Of a DNA stretch of 64,000 bases, positions 36,842 to 47,475 are shown piece after piece. The first letter of the stretch is position 1. Each line of letters starts with the position of its first letter. The position numbers and the translations under genes are program-made. The notes beneath the pieces were generated by a model that was not told where the DNA came from, did no database searches, and saw only the letters and a program-made list of their open reading frames with translations. This DNA is from Meira nashicola. Its lineage: Eukaryota > Basidiomycota > Exobasidiomycetes > Exobasidiales > Brachybasidiaceae. The stretch covers positions 17,443 to 81,442 of the forward strand of contig BCJU01000001.1 in assembly GCA_001600355.1 (NCBI GenBank). Direction: 5' to 3'.

Positions 36842-39541
36842 TCACATCGTTCCCAAACGACTTAAAAGATATTGCTCCAAGTCAATCCAACCACCTCCCA
36901 CACGGGTTAAGACTTTTTTAGCTTTATTCGATGACGGATCAGAATCGTGCGAAGAATTCATCATGCTGTTATTGGGACGATGAAGTTGTAGTAATTTGCA
37001 AACAATTACCTTTGTTCCAACTTGATAACGTACCAAAGTTGAACTGCTGGGATTCATTTCTTTTACACCGCGTGGTAAAGGAGGATCTACACGTTCTATC
37101 CTTACACCGATCGAATTAACCACCCTTGCCACTTCAACATCAATCGCATCATTCGGATTAGGCTTGTATGCATCAAACCCTCTCTTTCCTGCTCCGCCAT
37201 GTCGACCGTCATATCCAGCAGTTAAACGAGAAGAAGGTCTCGCACCGTAAATTGTACCTTCCCAAACGCTACTATTGCCTCCATCACTATATGTAGGTGT
37301 TTCACGACCTGATGTGATACTTGGTGGTTTAGGTATTTGACTGACGAATTGCGAACTCATCATAGACGATCGCTTTGTTCGATAATTGCTCACACTTGAT
37401 GCACCATCACCTGTGCTATAAGTCGTTCCTCCGCCTATGTTCGAAGATGAAGGAGAAGAAGACATCATATTATATTGACCTGAAGGGGATTCTCCATTCA
37501 CATGAGCAGCCGCATACGGTATTTTTGCTAAAGCTGCTGCTGATAGAGGCGTTGTTCGACCATTGTTATTGTTGTTATTGTTGAATAAAGACGAATGTCT
37601 TTTGCTAATATTCAATGGTTTTGCCGTTTGTTGTGGACTTGTACGAGCAGAGATGGCTGCATTAGAAGTAGCAATGGCCGACAAAGAAGAAGAAGATGGT
37701 GATTTGCTGATCTGATGTTCAGCAGCTGCGTTTACTCGATTGGCACTATATCTTACAGGAGGAGGACGACTGCTTCTCCGACTGCTGTTTTGACCTGTTC
37801 CCGTTCCTCCCCCAAATAAGCTCATTCTTTGAACACGGGCCATGATTGTCGGTTCAGGCGTTTGCATACTACTTCGCAAATTAGTCTCATGTTCCCGTCG
37901 ACGTGAAAAGCTGACAGGAGGTGAAGAGTCTGGACCAGTGGGATTCGATCGGAATTTGGACGAATTTGGACTTCTTCCAAACAAAGCACTCGAATTGGAT
38001 GTGGACGATAGAGCTGAAGACGGCCTTTCTTCTCCCACGTTGGAAGATCGCCTAGAAGCTACGCCTATGATTCGCTTGCCTGCTGACATTAGACGAGGAA
38101 TTCGACTCTGACTGATATTTGTATCATCTGTACGCTGACTTGCTGACGACGAAGGCCTTTGCAAGATGCTTGCTGAAGGAGATCGGTTGTGCGTCAGAGG
38201 CATTGAGAGATCTCCAACTTGATTGGACGTAGATGGAGACCATCCAATAGAGGGTGAGCGATCATGATTGATTGATTGATATTTACTTATTTGTGCGGCA
38301 GGAGAGTGAGTGCTTGGGTTAAGACGAGATAAAGGCCTGCGTGGCGGAGTGGCGACTGCTAAGCATTCGATGTCCTGACTCGCATTTGCATCAAATTCCA
38401 TCAATTGTGTCACGATCCGCTTCAATTCTTTATCCATCTTTGACACCCTTTCACGCAGACTACGCCATCTCGTCTTTAATTCCATAAAACGCCTAAGTAT
38501 TGTTCCATTTCTTGTAGAATGTTGTTTGACGCCCCTTTCCAACGAGCTAAACATTTGCTCGCATGCGGGACCATAAGATGTTCGTTTCACATTGAAACTA
38601 CGTTTCACTGTTTGCAGGGCTGCAAGTCGTTCTTCATTTGTCCTCCAAGCGGATTGATCGTTTTTGAGGGATTGAGAAAGATTATTTTCACCTTGTCGTT
38701 CCATGTTTTGAGCTCCACTATCTCTATTAAAAGCAAAGACAAAATCGTGACAGCTGGCTAATGCTTTATCTAGACTATCCATCATCTCTTCCATTTGATC
38801 GCCAATCGAATTGAATACACGCAGATACTTATCTCCACCAAGTTCTTCCTCTAGCGTTTTTGCCTCTTTTTGAATTGTATCCCAATGTTGAAGCAATTCT
38901 GCATACTGTTTCCGAAGTACTTCTGGCTTCTTGGACAAGCCAATAGTCTCGACGCCAAAAGCATCATCAAAGCTGTCTAAACTGCTGAGACTGTTCAAGC
39001 TTGCTAAGCTACCCCTACGCTGCAATGTTGGTGCTTGTACATTATTATCCATTTCTTGCAGTAATTTCTCAGCTGTTCCAAGTCGAATCGATACATCTTC
39101 CATTAGCCCATTCAATTTTGCCATTTCCACGTCCAATACAAGACTTTTCTCTTTCTGCGATTTATTCTCCTTTGTTGGTGTATTCGTAGATTCGGTAAAA
39201 GAAGTTGATCCAACATCTTCCGTTACTGCTGCAAATATACCGGCATGTCTCTTTTCCTGAATGACAAAGAGTTGTTCACGTATTGCATCAAGTCCTGAAG
39301 AAATTCTTTTCAAATTCTCTGCAACGATTCCCGGATTCGCTTCTGTGGTTGACGAATTGCTAGAGGAGAATTTTGCAGGAACGTCTGCTTCATCGATTGC
39401 AGTAAATGTGGTACTTGAATCATTCTGTAAGCTTATGCTTTCATCGCCACCATTGTTAATATCATCCAATCGAATGCTGGCCAAAGAATCGGCCAATTGC
39501 GAAGGCGAATCCGGAATACGAGCGTGAGCAATTGCAGCCAT
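36842..39541 (-). CDS. GAR-domain cytoskeletal linker protein (Kar9-like)
   Basis: Probable microtubule-associated linker. 899 aa, single exon. Seen: N-terminal helical, partly coiled-coil region (~70-390) with LKRISSGLDAIREQLFVIQEK, VLRKQYAELLQHWDTIQKEA and LETIGL-type spectrin-like helices resembling the fungal Kar9 cortical domain; a long Ser/Pro/Arg-rich disordered basic middle (~400-790) with polyAsn and SRIPRLMS, plausible for microtubule/EB1 contact; and a C-terminal GAS2-related domain (~800-899) ending KKVLTRVGGGWIDLEQYLLSRL, the characteristic GAR core. Role in spindle positioning is inference from Kar9. Divergent from PEX3. Confidence 0.66.
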   Translation of the reverse strand: MAAIAHARIPDSPSQLADSLASIRLDDINNGGDESISLQNDSSTTFTAIDEADVPAKFSSSNSSTTEANPGIVAENLKRISSGLDAIREQLFVIQEKRHAGIFAAVTEDVGSTSFTESTNTPTKENKSQKEKSLVLDVEMAKLNGLMEDVSIRLGTAEKLLQEMDNNVQAPTLQRRGSLASLNSLSSLDSFDDAFGVETIGLSKKPEVLRKQYAELLQHWDTIQKEAKTLEEELGGDKYLRVFNSIGDQMEEMMDSLDKALASCHDFVFAFNRDSGAQNMERQGENNLSQSLKNDQSAWRTNEERLAALQTVKRSFNVKRTSYGPACEQMFSSLERGVKQHSTRNGTILRRFMELKTRWRSLRERVSKMDKELKRIVTQLMEFDANASQDIECLAVATPPRRPLSRLNPSTHSPAAQISKYQSINHDRSPSIGWSPSTSNQVGDLSMPLTHNRSPSASILQRPSSSASQRTDDTNISQSRIPRLMSAGKRIIGVASRRSSNVGEERPSSALSSTSNSSALFGRSPNSSKFRSNPTGPDSSPPVSFSRRREHETNLRSSMQTPEPTIMARVQRMSLFGGGTGTGQNSSRRSSRPPPVRYSANRVNAAAEHQISKSPSSSSLSAIATSNAAISARTSPQQTAKPLNISKRHSSLFNNNNNNNGRTTPLSAAALAKIPYAAAHVNGESPSGQYNMMSSSPSSSNIGGGTTYSTGDGASSVSNYRTKRSSMMSSQFVSQIPKPPSITSGRETPTYSDGGNSSVWEGTIYGARPSSRLTAGYDGRHGGAGKRGFDAYKPNPNDAIDVEVARVVNSIGVRIERVDPPLPRGVKEMNPSSSTLVRYQVGTKVIVCKLLQLHRPNNSMMNSSHDSDPSSNKAKKVLTRVGGGWIDLEQYLLSRLGTM

Positions 39542-40048
39542 TCTTGCGAATAATCACTCAGAGCAAAAGCGCCTGACGCAGGATGGATCAAATAGAAGTC
39601 GAAAATTGTATCTCAATACATCATTTAATGAAAAGATTTCATAGAATCAAGATGTAAAAAGAACAAAGGAATGATGACGGTGATGGATTGTGAGTGTTGA
39701 TGTATGCATATTGATATCCATATTTGACTTGCGCTAATAACACACAGGCCATGAACCTTGCCTGTATCTGGGCTGGAATTTTATTAATGCATGCATGCAC
39801 GCAAAGTGTTGGTTTTTTTCCAGAAGCTAAACGCGTGAATAAGCAATTTTGGTAAAGCAAAGAGCGGTGCCCCATTTGCGGCCTCTGTAAATAATATAAA
39901 ACTTTATTAGACCAGACAACCAAACTTCCGCCCGGTCTATAATCTGTTTACTAACCGGCCCACTAACTTCTTTTCAACCTAAAATATCTTCGCCGCATCC
40001 AACCATTTCTTCCATCCGCTCGTCATCTAATAGCGAGAGCGTTAAAAA
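39542..40048. other. Divergent promoter, GAR-domain gene / PEX3
   Basis: About 500 bp with TGCATGCATGCACGC at 39788-39802 and CCGCCCGG near 39930. No gene or RNA seen. Confidence 0.5.
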
Positions 40049-42106
40049 ATGACGTCCTATTTACAGTCTACACGAGACTTTTTATATCGCAGAAGGAGGC
40101 CGTTCATTGTAGTGGGCACATTGGTAGGAGGTGTTTATATGGTAGCCAATTATGCCGTCTCAAAAATAAGCGATATGCAAAGGCGAATGGTAGAAGAGAG
40201 AAGGGACAAAGAAAAGTGAGTATCAATTTTAAAATACGAGTTGCAATTTATGATTGCATACTAACCATCTCTTCCTTCCTTTTTGTGCAGTCTACGGCGA
40301 AGATTTAATCAAAATCAAGAGGATTGCACCTACACAGTTCAGGCTCTTCTGCCAACATTGGGCGATCAACTCTTTGCATATATGGACGTCGAAGGTTTGA
40401 CGGCAAAATTACAACAAGGGAGACAGGCAGCCAGTGGAACTCAAACTCCAGCAGCAATAGCGAATGGATCAGGCACAGGCAATGAACTGCAAGCCTCTTC
40501 GAAAGAAGGAGAAATCATCTCCGGACAAGAGGGGCTGACAAATCAAGCACACACAGAAAATGGAATTGACGAGAAGAAGTCGATCAATTCAAAGCAGGAT
40601 AAAGTGGAACCTACAAGTTCTGCAGATACATCTGCTCAAGAAACACTTCCGACATCAAATTCAGCAACGGATAATTCCAACGATGCCCTGGAGCAGGCTT
40701 GGAACAATGCCATACCTCGATCAAGTTTATCTGGCCTAGATTCTGTGGCTGAGCCTTCTCCTCAACCGATCGCTGCCGAAGCACGATTGACGCCCTCTCC
40801 ACAGCCATCAACACCCGTTTTGACAAAAGAAGCGGAGCTTACACATGAGCAGACATCAGATTCTAATGCAGATTCACAGCCCAAACTTGAAACAGAAGAA
40901 GCAAAAGCGAACCAAGAAGCTGCGATGATAAGTGCTGCTGAATCTAAGGAGTCACTTTTGAAAGAAAAACGTGCAAAATTGGCGCTTTGGAATGAACTCA
41001 AGATCGCATCAATCTCTCGTACAATTACGACCTTGTATGGCATCGTTCTTCTTTCTCTGCAAACCCGCGTCCAATTAAATCTTTTGGGCCGATATGCTTA
41101 TCTCACTTCCGTAACATCATTGTCTGCTTCTGATGAATCATCAAAACATCACATTCGAATCGAAAGGAACGATGGTCTTAACGATCTGGACGATGATAAT
41201 GAGGAAGAAAGCGAAGAGAATATTCAAAGCACAAATGCAAACGCTGACATATTAACAAACGGAATCGATATGCAAACCGAAAAGTTATATCTAACGTTGA
41301 GCTGGTGGTTCTTACATCGAGGATGGCAAGAATTAGCAGATCTAGTACGATCGGCTGTTGAAGAAGTATTTGGAGACGTTCCTTTGAAAGCGCAATTATC
41401 TCATTCGGAATTTATCTCAAAGATTCAAAAAGTGCGAAGAAGAGTGGAATATGAATCACGTTCTACTGACGGTCAAAGTCATTTAGGAGCCTCTTTTGCT
41501 AGTTTGGATGTTAGATCAGAATTTAGTGAAGCAACAACGACGATGACATCAGCACGAAGGAGAGGAAAAAGGCGAGACTTTTCATCAATCCTCTTTCCAC
41601 CGCAAGGTCAAGAATTGCAAGTTTTAATCGATGCGGGAGCACTACCACAATCTTCAAAAGTTGGTACGGTAGGCGATTTGCAATCTTTATCAAGCACTCT
41701 TCCAGCACTTTTGGATGAAACGCGAGATTTGGTTGAATCAAATGATTTCTGGCGTGTATTGAAACTGGGATTACGAGAAAGTTTTGAAATATTTGAACAT
41801 AATTTAAGGCCTTCGTTTGGATTGGAAGTATTGCAACATACAACATCTCTTCCATCTGCGCCACCACCAGAAGCAAGTATTACTGAATTACCTCCTTCAA
41901 CGGATCCACCTCTACCTCCAAAAATGAATGGTGGACATGTTTATGAAGACGAAGGTAAATCGATCAGATTGGCGAGCTTATTCCCAGTGATTGCCCGTCA
42001 AAGTTCATCAGCTATTAATGGATTTCCCAATGAATATATGGATGCTTTGAATAATGTAAAAGAATTACGAGCTTTTTGCGCTGTGATTTATTCAAGTTGG
42101 TCATGA
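40049..42106 (+). CDS. PEX3: Peroxisomal membrane biogenesis factor PEX3 (two exons)
   Basis: Peroxisomal membrane anchor for PEX19 and its membrane-protein cargo. Model: exons 40049-40215 and 40291-42106, 660 aa; the 75-nt intron has GTGAGT, TACTAAC and TTTTGTGCAG. The splice creates RRDKENLRRRFNQNQ, the PEX3 hallmark. Seen: short basic N-terminus FLYRRRRPF, one membrane span (~18-36), RRFNQNQEDCTYTVQALLPT (59-78), then a ~170-residue low-complexity Ser/Thr/Glu/Pro insert (~101-273), then LALWNELKIASISRTITTLYG and the helical cytosolic domain. Fungal PEX3 is usually about 450 residues; the insert accounts for the excess. Exon 1 alone supplies the membrane anchor, so a model starting in exon 2 would be wrong. 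Confidence 0.9.
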
Positions 42107-42411
42107 ACAAAAAAAAGATGTTATATGGTTTCCAAACTGTATATTGTACAATGTACTAGTATAATAATTATTGTCAATTGAATCAAAGATAATACACACA
42201 ATGTATGTATACAATAACGGCTGTGCCGATCTGCACTTAATCGGAAAATGCGAAAGATGAATGCGCTAATGAAAAGAAGTGTGGGGAAATTGACAAAATT
42301 AAATGGGAAACCGTGCGCCAAGTTGATCCAATTGCCGTTTCATTATTCTTTCACTATTTGTTTCTTCCGCCTTTTCCATCATCTACACCATCATCATCAT
42401 CATATTAAAGA
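42107..42411. other. Intergenic, PEX3 to acyl-CoA synthetase
   Basis: 305 bp, AT-rich. It holds the PEX3 3' region and a pyrimidine-rich CAT-repeat stretch (about 42370-42400, CATCATCATCATCATATTAAAG) just before the next ATG. Nothing else seen. Confidence 0.45.
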
Positions 42412-44598
42412 ATGACTTTTTCTTCAAATAACAATAAACATCCTCAAAATGCCATTCACGATCAATCAATTCAAGATCGTGAAGGATTTTGGATGAAAGC
42501 ATCTAATAGCATTCATTGGCATCAAAAACCTAGTTGTGCATTTGGAAAATCACTTCGTGAAACTGATTATGTGAAAAAAGGACAAGAAACTTGGTTTCCA
42601 AACGGATCAACAAATACATGTTTTAATTGTTTAGATAGACATATTTATCCTCCTCAACATGCAGCTTCGACACCTTTAACTGCTTCACCTTTAACGCCTC
42701 ATTTATCATACAATGTTGAAGCAGCAAACAAGATTGCATTTCATCATGTTAGTCCATTACCATTTCAAAAGCAACAATATAGAAAAGTTACATATGGAGA
42801 AGCATTAGAAATGACACAAACGTTAAGTGGAGTTTTAAAATCATTAGGAGTACGTAAAGGTGATGTTGTAACGATTTATATGGGAATGATTGTTGAAACT
42901 GCAATTGCAATGTTAGCTTGTGCAAGGATTGGAGCGATTCATAGCGTAGTATTTGGAGGTTTTGCACCGAAAGAATTAGCAAAAAGGATTGAAGATGCAA
43001 AATCGAAATTAGTAATTTCTACTTCTTGTGGTTTAGAACCTAAAGGACCGGTTGAATATAAACCTTTAGTTGATGAAGCATTACGAACGAGTAAACATAA
43101 ACCTTCAAGTGGAATTTTATTCTTTCAACGTTTTACGATAACAGGTCATTCACCTCAACAATTAGCACCTAAAGGTAAAAATGGTCCTGGAGGCGTTGCT
43201 GAATGGGATTGGGAAAAAGAATGTGAAGCAATAAGACATGGAAAAGATGGAGGTGAAAAATGTTGGAGTTGCCACCCTATCGGATCAGAAGAACCACTTT
43301 ATACACTTTATACTTCAGGTACAACTGGAATGCCAAAAGGTGTAGTTCGTCTTTCAGGTGGTCATTTAGTTCAACTTCGTTATTCTATCGAACATGTATT
43401 CGGAATGGGTAAAGATGATACGATGTTATGTGCAAGCGATCTTGGTTGGGTTGTTGGTCATTCTTATATACTTTATGGTCCTTTATTATTAGGTGCTTCA
43501 ACTGTCTTATTCGAAGGTAAACCTATCACACCTGACGCTGGAATTTTATGGAGAACGATAAGTCAATTAAACGTTACACATTTATTTACCGCTCCTACTG
43601 CTTTACGTGCTGTTCGTGGTTTAGATCCTGAAGGTTCAATGATGCGTGGTTCTTCAATCTCTTTGCGTACTTTACGAACTTTATTCTTAGCAGGCGAAAG
43701 AAGTGAACCACAAATCGTTGAAGTTTATGCAAAATTATTATCCGAATTAGGTGCTCCAGGTGCAAGTGTGAATGATAATTATTGGAGTACGGAATCAGGT
43801 AGTCCAATAACTGCTTTAATGTTAGGAAGCTCTTGGTCACCTTTACCTGCAAAGCCAGGTTCGGCAGGATTACCACAACCAGGAATGGACGTTAGAATAG
43901 TTGATGATTCAGGAAAACAAGTTGAAAAAGGTCAAATGGGTAACTTGGTTTTAGCAAAACCTTTAGCACCAAGTGCTTTAGGTGGTTTATGGAATAATGC
44001 AAAAGGTTTTTATACAAGTTATTGGCAAAGATTTGACGGAAAAGGTGATTGGTTCGATACAGGAGATGCAGCTCAAATGGACAAAGATGGTTATATTACT
44101 ATCCTTGCAAGAGCTGATGATATTATAAATGTTGCAGGACATAGATTAGGAACAGGTTTGATCGAACAAGTGGTAACAGGTCATAAAGATGTAGTAGAAT
44201 GTTGTGTAGTTGGTGCGCCAGATCAAATGAAAGGACATACACCATTTGCATTAGTAGTCACAAAAACAAATTTAAATCAAAATAATGATCAAGAAGAAGA
44301 ATGGAAAAAGAATATGCTTCAAAGTATTAATTCTCATATTCGAACAGAGATTGGTCCGATCGCTCAATTGAGTGGATTAGTTATAACGGCAAAATTACCT
44401 AAAACTAGAAGTGGTAAAACGTTACGTAAAACTGTAAGAGTGATCGTTGAAAAAGCACAAACAAAGCCACAAGAAGAAATACAAGAATCACAATTACCAA
44501 TCCCTCCAACGATTGAAGATCGAGATGTTTTACTCGATAATATTCAAAAGATACAATCTTACTTTAAACAAACAAGATTACAAAAATCAAAATTATAA
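42412..44598 (+). CDS. Short-chain acyl-CoA synthetase (ACSS3/propionate-CoA ligase-like)
   Basis: AMP-forming ligase activating a short-chain acid (propionate or acetate) to its CoA thioester. 728 aa, single exon. Seen: the N-terminal ACS domain (FWMKASNSIHWHQKPS), RKGDVVTIYMGMIVETAIAM, IGAIHSVVFGGFAPKELAKR, the phosphate-binding P-loop TSGTTG (301-306), LGWVVGHSYILYGPLLLG, the A5-type DNYWSTESGSPI, DTGDAA with the adenylate-binding Asp, and the C-terminal PKTRSGK (663-669), whose Lys669 is the acetylatable catalytic lysine. NYWSTESG followed by SP and the VVGHSYILYGPL segment favour the ACSS3/PrpE group over ACS1/2. No clear mitochondrial presequence. Codons are noticeably A/T-ending compared with neighbouring genes. 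Confidence 0.87.
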   Translation: MTFSSNNNKHPQNAIHDQSIQDREGFWMKASNSIHWHQKPSCAFGKSLRETDYVKKGQETWFPNGSTNTCFNCLDRHIYPPQHAASTPLTASPLTPHLSYNVEAANKIAFHHVSPLPFQKQQYRKVTYGEALEMTQTLSGVLKSLGVRKGDVVTIYMGMIVETAIAMLACARIGAIHSVVFGGFAPKELAKRIEDAKSKLVISTSCGLEPKGPVEYKPLVDEALRTSKHKPSSGILFFQRFTITGHSPQQLAPKGKNGPGGVAEWDWEKECEAIRHGKDGGEKCWSCHPIGSEEPLYTLYTSGTTGMPKGVVRLSGGHLVQLRYSIEHVFGMGKDDTMLCASDLGWVVGHSYILYGPLLLGASTVLFEGKPITPDAGILWRTISQLNVTHLFTAPTALRAVRGLDPEGSMMRGSSISLRTLRTLFLAGERSEPQIVEVYAKLLSELGAPGASVNDNYWSTESGSPITALMLGSSWSPLPAKPGSAGLPQPGMDVRIVDDSGKQVEKGQMGNLVLAKPLAPSALGGLWNNAKGFYTSYWQRFDGKGDWFDTGDAAQMDKDGYITILARADDIINVAGHRLGTGLIEQVVTGHKDVVECCVVGAPDQMKGHTPFALVVTKTNLNQNNDQEEEWKKNMLQSINSHIRTEIGPIAQLSGLVITAKLPKTRSGKTLRKTVRVIVEKAQTKPQEEIQESQLPIPPTIEDRDVLLDNIQKIQSYFKQTRLQKSKL

Positions 44599-44727
44599 TC
44601 AAATCTTGAGATCTAATTTCGAAATGATAGGTTGTTTATACGTACAGAAAAAATGATATTGTGTGATTATTTTTGACCATGCTAATTCTTGGCAAGGTGT
44701 TCTTTATAAAAATACCAATTATTATGC

Positions 44728-46809
44728 CTAGTCCCAATCACTTTCGCTATCCTCGCCTTCATGATCATGATTATGCTCTCCACCTGCTTCTTCGCTTGAA
44801 CTTTCATCTTCACCTTCATCTCCCAATCGTGCAGCCTTGACCCGTTCTCCTCGCATTGCTGCCATTTGACCAGCTAAAGTATCTTCTTCTGGATCAGAAA
44901 TATCATCTTCATAATCTTCAATTTCTAACTCTGAAGCATCATCCACTTTCAGTAAAACACTCATTTCCGCTTCTGAACCAAGGTAAACGTCTGATTTAAC
45001 AATCGCTCGGAAAGAGTATAATCCTACTTGAGGTGGAGCTTGGAATTGAATGCTAAATGTTCTCACTGCGTCCGGTCCAATGTCTGTGCATTTCACTGGT
45101 TGAACAATAATTCTTGATTGTTTAGCATCAGCTAAGAATACCCACCAATTTGGCTTTCGTTCTTCTAAGAAGAGAGGTGCATGTGCATAACCGATCGCCT
45201 GCTTTCCTTCAAGAGCTGGGTTTTGCTTACTTTCATTTGGGTCCTCCTCTTCGTTGCTAGGTCGCACGCTTGAATCGGTATCACGTTTGTTCAGTTCAGA
45301 ATTTGCCCGAACGCCATTGAACAAAAGTGTTCCATCCTTTTTGAATGGTAATGCACGAATCTTGACGATGAATTGAACAACTGCACCCGGCGTAACGATC
45401 TTTTCACCAGTAACTTTGAAAAAAGCGTCCACCATTTCAATTCTTGGCCATTCACCTAAAACGCCAACAGCATCTTTGTATTGTTGTTCGCTTATGAGAT
45501 TGTCAGATTGACCGATTCGCAATCCTTTACGGCGTTCCTGATCGCCCATCTTCCAGAATCCCTGTAATCCCAAATGTCCCCACTGAGCATTTGAGTGAGT
45601 GACCGCTTGGGCTGCCTCTAATGTCATTCCAGGCAATTGCATCAATTCGCTAGCACTGCGCATTTCACTTGAAGGAGGAACGGCTTGCACCAAACATTGC
45701 AGCATATCCATCAATTGTATAGTCATATCCATCCAATTGTGTGCCAAAGAGATGGACAACATTCCGTTCAACAGTCTTTCTGCTTTTGCACCAACGATGT
45801 AACGATCTTTGGTCAATTTAGGCGATTTAGAATTGATGCGAAGCACGTGAGAATACAGCAAAATGAGATTCTTTCGGATTGAATGGGATCGGAAATGATC
45901 AATCAATCGCCATCTTTCGCCCATTTGTCGCAATCGTGCACGAACCAAGCTCTCCATATGTGAAAGTTCATCTTCATCAGCTCCAGGACCACGCTTATCG
46001 AAAAGAGGATCTTGCAATTCTTCCGAAACAGCGACTAAAGCAAGGATGCGAGCAGGTGGTGTATCTTCGCGCAAATGCTGAAAGTATGATTGTGCAGTGG
46101 CATTGATCAAGCCATCCTTTGTTCGAGAACGTGAGCCGTACCACCATCTAGCAACCAAATAAGGCAATGCAAGTCCGAACACCACTCCGTAAATGCCGAG
46201 AACCCAAATGTTATTATGACCTTCAACAACCCAAGCAGGCAAAGCGATGCCCATGCTCATTTCTTGTCTTCCATCAGGATGTCCATATAATTCGAAATTT
46301 TTGCGAATAGTTTCATCGGTGAGAGCTTTGTAAGCCTTTGTTAAGTTTACAAAGTGAGATTCGGCATCTTCCTTTGTTTGATTTTCTGACAATCGTACTT
46401 TATCGGGGTGAAATTTGATGCTCAATTTTTTGTAATGAGACTTGATCTGTTTCTCTGTTGCACTTGCAGCTATGCCCAAGACGGAAAATGGATCGTAAAT
46501 TGCGTGTGAAGTGGTAGTAGCAGCATTTGCGATCGAATGGAAAAGGTAAGCAACGGCAGCCCAACCAGATATGACCAAAACAATTTTGCCGCTCAATCTT
46601 GGATTGGCGAATGATCTATTGGTAATCTTTTTAACATTTTCGTCTTTTTGTCCTTTTGCATCAAACCAACCTTGCTTGGTTCCTTTTCCGGAAGAACTTC
46701 GACCGGGAACGAGTGAATAAGTTAATGGTAATAAAGCGGCTAACAAGAATGTTAGAAGAAAGGTCAAAAATTGTGCACCTTCATTGTCATACTTGTATTG
46801 CCCAGCCAT
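44728..46809 (-). CDS. SEC63: ER translocon subunit SEC63
   Basis: ER membrane J-protein that recruits BiP/Kar2 to the Sec61 channel for post-translational translocation. 693 aa, single exon. Seen: an N-terminal YDNEGAQFLTFLLTFLLAAL with the first span (~12-34), a second span (~74-93), a lumenal J domain (~105-175) with HPD at 134-136, a third span (~208-232), then two Sec63/Brl blocks (~245-640) with LMQLPGMTLEAAQAV and a fibronectin-like region ending VGLYSFRAIVKSDVYLGSE. It ends in an acidic tail (EDESSSEEAGGEHNHDHEGE), the typical Sec62-binding end. Start is the first ATG. Confidence 0.95.
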   Translation of the reverse strand: MAGQYKYDNEGAQFLTFLLTFLLAALLPLTYSLVPGRSSSGKGTKQGWFDAKGQKDENVKKITNRSFANPRLSGKIVLVISGWAAVAYLFHSIANAATTTSHAIYDPFSVLGIAASATEKQIKSHYKKLSIKFHPDKVRLSENQTKEDAESHFVNLTKAYKALTDETIRKNFELYGHPDGRQEMSMGIALPAWVVEGHNNIWVLGIYGVVFGLALPYLVARWWYGSRSRTKDGLINATAQSYFQHLREDTPPARILALVAVSEELQDPLFDKRGPGADEDELSHMESLVRARLRQMGERWRLIDHFRSHSIRKNLILLYSHVLRINSKSPKLTKDRYIVGAKAERLLNGMLSISLAHNWMDMTIQLMDMLQCLVQAVPPSSEMRSASELMQLPGMTLEAAQAVTHSNAQWGHLGLQGFWKMGDQERRKGLRIGQSDNLISEQQYKDAVGVLGEWPRIEMVDAFFKVTGEKIVTPGAVVQFIVKIRALPFKKDGTLLFNGVRANSELNKRDTDSSVRPSNEEEDPNESKQNPALEGKQAIGYAHAPLFLEERKPNWWVFLADAKQSRIIVQPVKCTDIGPDAVRTFSIQFQAPPQVGLYSFRAIVKSDVYLGSEAEMSVLLKVDDASELEIEDYEDDISDPEEDTLAGQMAAMRGERVKAARLGDEGEDESSSEEAGGEHNHDHEGEDSESDWD

Positions 46810-47475
46810 CTTGAGTCAAAAGCCTGTTTGACTTTCAAAAAGGCTTCGTATGAGTGATGAAAGTAAGATTCTAGAATTTAAAGTATTTGATCATAGGAAA
46901 TGCATGTACATTTTTTTGGTTTTAAGTGTTGCTTGCACCTTCCAACGCATACAAAGTATTGTAATTCAACGCTGTACGGTTTGGCGCAGCGCAGCACAAC
47001 GCCAGCCCCCATTTAGCGTTAAAATCGCTGGCGCTGCGCACGCGTACACGATAACCTGCCACTGTTTCTTTCAAATTGCTTGAATGGCTCCTTTTGTTCA
47101 GGCTTAGGGAATCGTTCTGAGCCCACTGCCCAGGGTTTTGACTGTAGCAAAGACAAAACGCGAAGAACCCTATGCATGCTACATTACGTATGTATGTATG
47201 AACGAGCATAGGTACAGCTTAGACTAGAGCTCAAGCGCAGCGCAGCGCACTCAGTCGAATCAAGAAATTTGCTTCTTATCCTACATAGGCAGCGCACGCA
47301 CGCTCAATAAAGTCGAAAGTCGATCGAAGGGGGGAAATCAAGGGAAAATATGCATCATTTTTTCCAGTTTGGACGAAAAGTATATTATCTCCTCCTCCTC
47401 TCATCTATTCTTTATAATTAAAGAAGTAGAATTGAATGATCTTGGTGAATTTGTTGCTTTGACGATAAAAACGTC
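46810..47475. other. Divergent promoter, SEC63 / Mg2+ transporter
   Basis: About 670 bp. It contains four GCAGCGCA-type elements: GGCGCAGCGCAGCA (46984), GGCGCTGCGCACGCG (47030), GCGCAGCGCAGCGCAC (47235) and GGCAGCGCACGCACGC (47288), plus TATGCATGCT at 47171. It ends in a CTCCTCCTCTC pyrimidine stretch before the CorA-type gene. This is the densest cluster of that motif in the window. Confidence 0.55.

Noticed and set aside
40283..42106. PEX3 model starting inside exon 2
   Set aside because: The frame starts there only at a TTG within the intron; the upstream exon 40049-40215 supplies the membrane anchor and the ENLRRRF motif across the splice.
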